Shown here: positions 63,918-64,000 of the stretch, in pieces | How positions within the stretch are numbered: the first letter of the stretch is position 1 | Layout of the letters: each line of letters starts with the position of its first letter | DNA from: Sinobacterium norvegicum | GTDB lineage: Bacteria > Pseudomonadota > Gammaproteobacteria > Pseudomonadales > Sinobacteriaceae | Length of the DNA stretch: 64,000 nucleotides | Assembly: GCF_923077115.1 (NCBI RefSeq) | Contig: NZ_CAKLPX010000001.1 | Span: forward strand, 558,001-622,000 | Reading direction: 5' to 3' | Notes under the pieces: model-generated | Databases searched by the model: none | The model's input: only the letters and a program-made list of their open reading frames with translations | Told to the model about the DNA's origin: nothing | Program-made: the position numbers and the translations under genes

Positions 63918-64000
63918 ATGAAAACCCCAGTACGTGTTACCGTCACCGGCGCAGCCGGCCAAATCTCATACGCTTTGTTGTTCCGTATTGCCTCTGGCGC
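63918..64000 (+). CDS. mdh: Malate dehydrogenase, N-terminal fragment
   Basis: Only the first 27 codons are in the window ([27 protein letters not shown]). The Rossmann turn [14 protein letters not shown] is the signature of the lactate-like MDH group. AGGA lies 7 nt upstream of the ATG. The C-terminus lies beyond the window. Confidence 0.93.
   Translation, partial: MKTPVRVTVTGAAGQISYALLFRIASG

Overview
This window is a chromosomal segment of a gammaproteobacterium. Housekeeping synteny supports this: lepA-lepB-rnc-era-recO-acpS, rpoE-rseA-rseB-rseC-mucD facing nadB, sdhE-ygfX facing ygfZ, and mazG-relA-cysM facing barA. An LLM-class (F420-type) oxidoreductase, an EthD protein, a FadL porin and a TodX-like lipid-handling flavour suggest a marine, possibly Spongiibacteraceae/Cellvibrionales-like, heterotroph; that placement is inference. 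I saw no rRNA, tRNA, CRISPR array, insertion sequence or prophage gene.

Layout. 1-6.9 kb: a truncated NodT-type efflux outer membrane lipoprotein with a Fur-like box upstream, an LLM-class oxidoreductase and an EthD protein, a DUF1214 protein, trpS and an enoyl-CoA hydratase. 6.9-18.4 kb: mostly minus-strand housekeeping genes (apeB, uppP, tsaB, yoaA, hemH, adk, mazG, relA, cysM) with mobA on plus. 18.6-21.4 kb: barA hybrid kinase. 21.4-27.3 kb: acpS-recO-era-rnc-DUF4845-lepB-lepA. 27.4-31.7 kb: the envelope-stress operon rpoE-rseA-rseB-rseC-mucD with a sigma-E-like promoter in front of rpoE. 32-38.8 kb: nadB, sdhE/ygfX, ygfZ, a lipid-type ABC exporter and fadL.

The accessory highlight is 38.8-55.0 kb: a single minus-strand run of about 20 genes encoding an ethanolamine-utilisation bacterial microcompartment. 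Reading in the direction of transcription: small ORF, eutS, eutP, eutQ, eutT, eutD, eutM (two copies), eutN, eutE, eutJ, eutG, eutA, eutB, eutC, eutL, a BMC-H shell protein with a basic tail, a PduS-like flavin/Fe-S protein, a PduT-like Fe-S shell trimer, and an APC-type ethanolamine permease. The order follows the classical enterobacterial eut operon, but eutH and eutR are missing, eutM is duplicated, and the eutK position holds a Pdu-type electron-transfer module. Ethanolamine would enter through the permease, be cleaved by EutBC (reactivated by EutA, B12 adenylated by EutT with possible reduction by PduS) to acetaldehyde and ammonia, and acetaldehyde would go to acetyl-CoA (EutE), ethanol (EutG) and acetyl phosphate (EutD) inside the shell.

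55.3-64 kb: a divergent aldehyde dehydrogenase and a TetR regulator, a tandem-SBP lytic transglycosylase lipoprotein, an unidentified outer-membrane-type protein, a DEDDh exonuclease, a membrane diguanylate cyclase, ttcA and the first codons of mdh.
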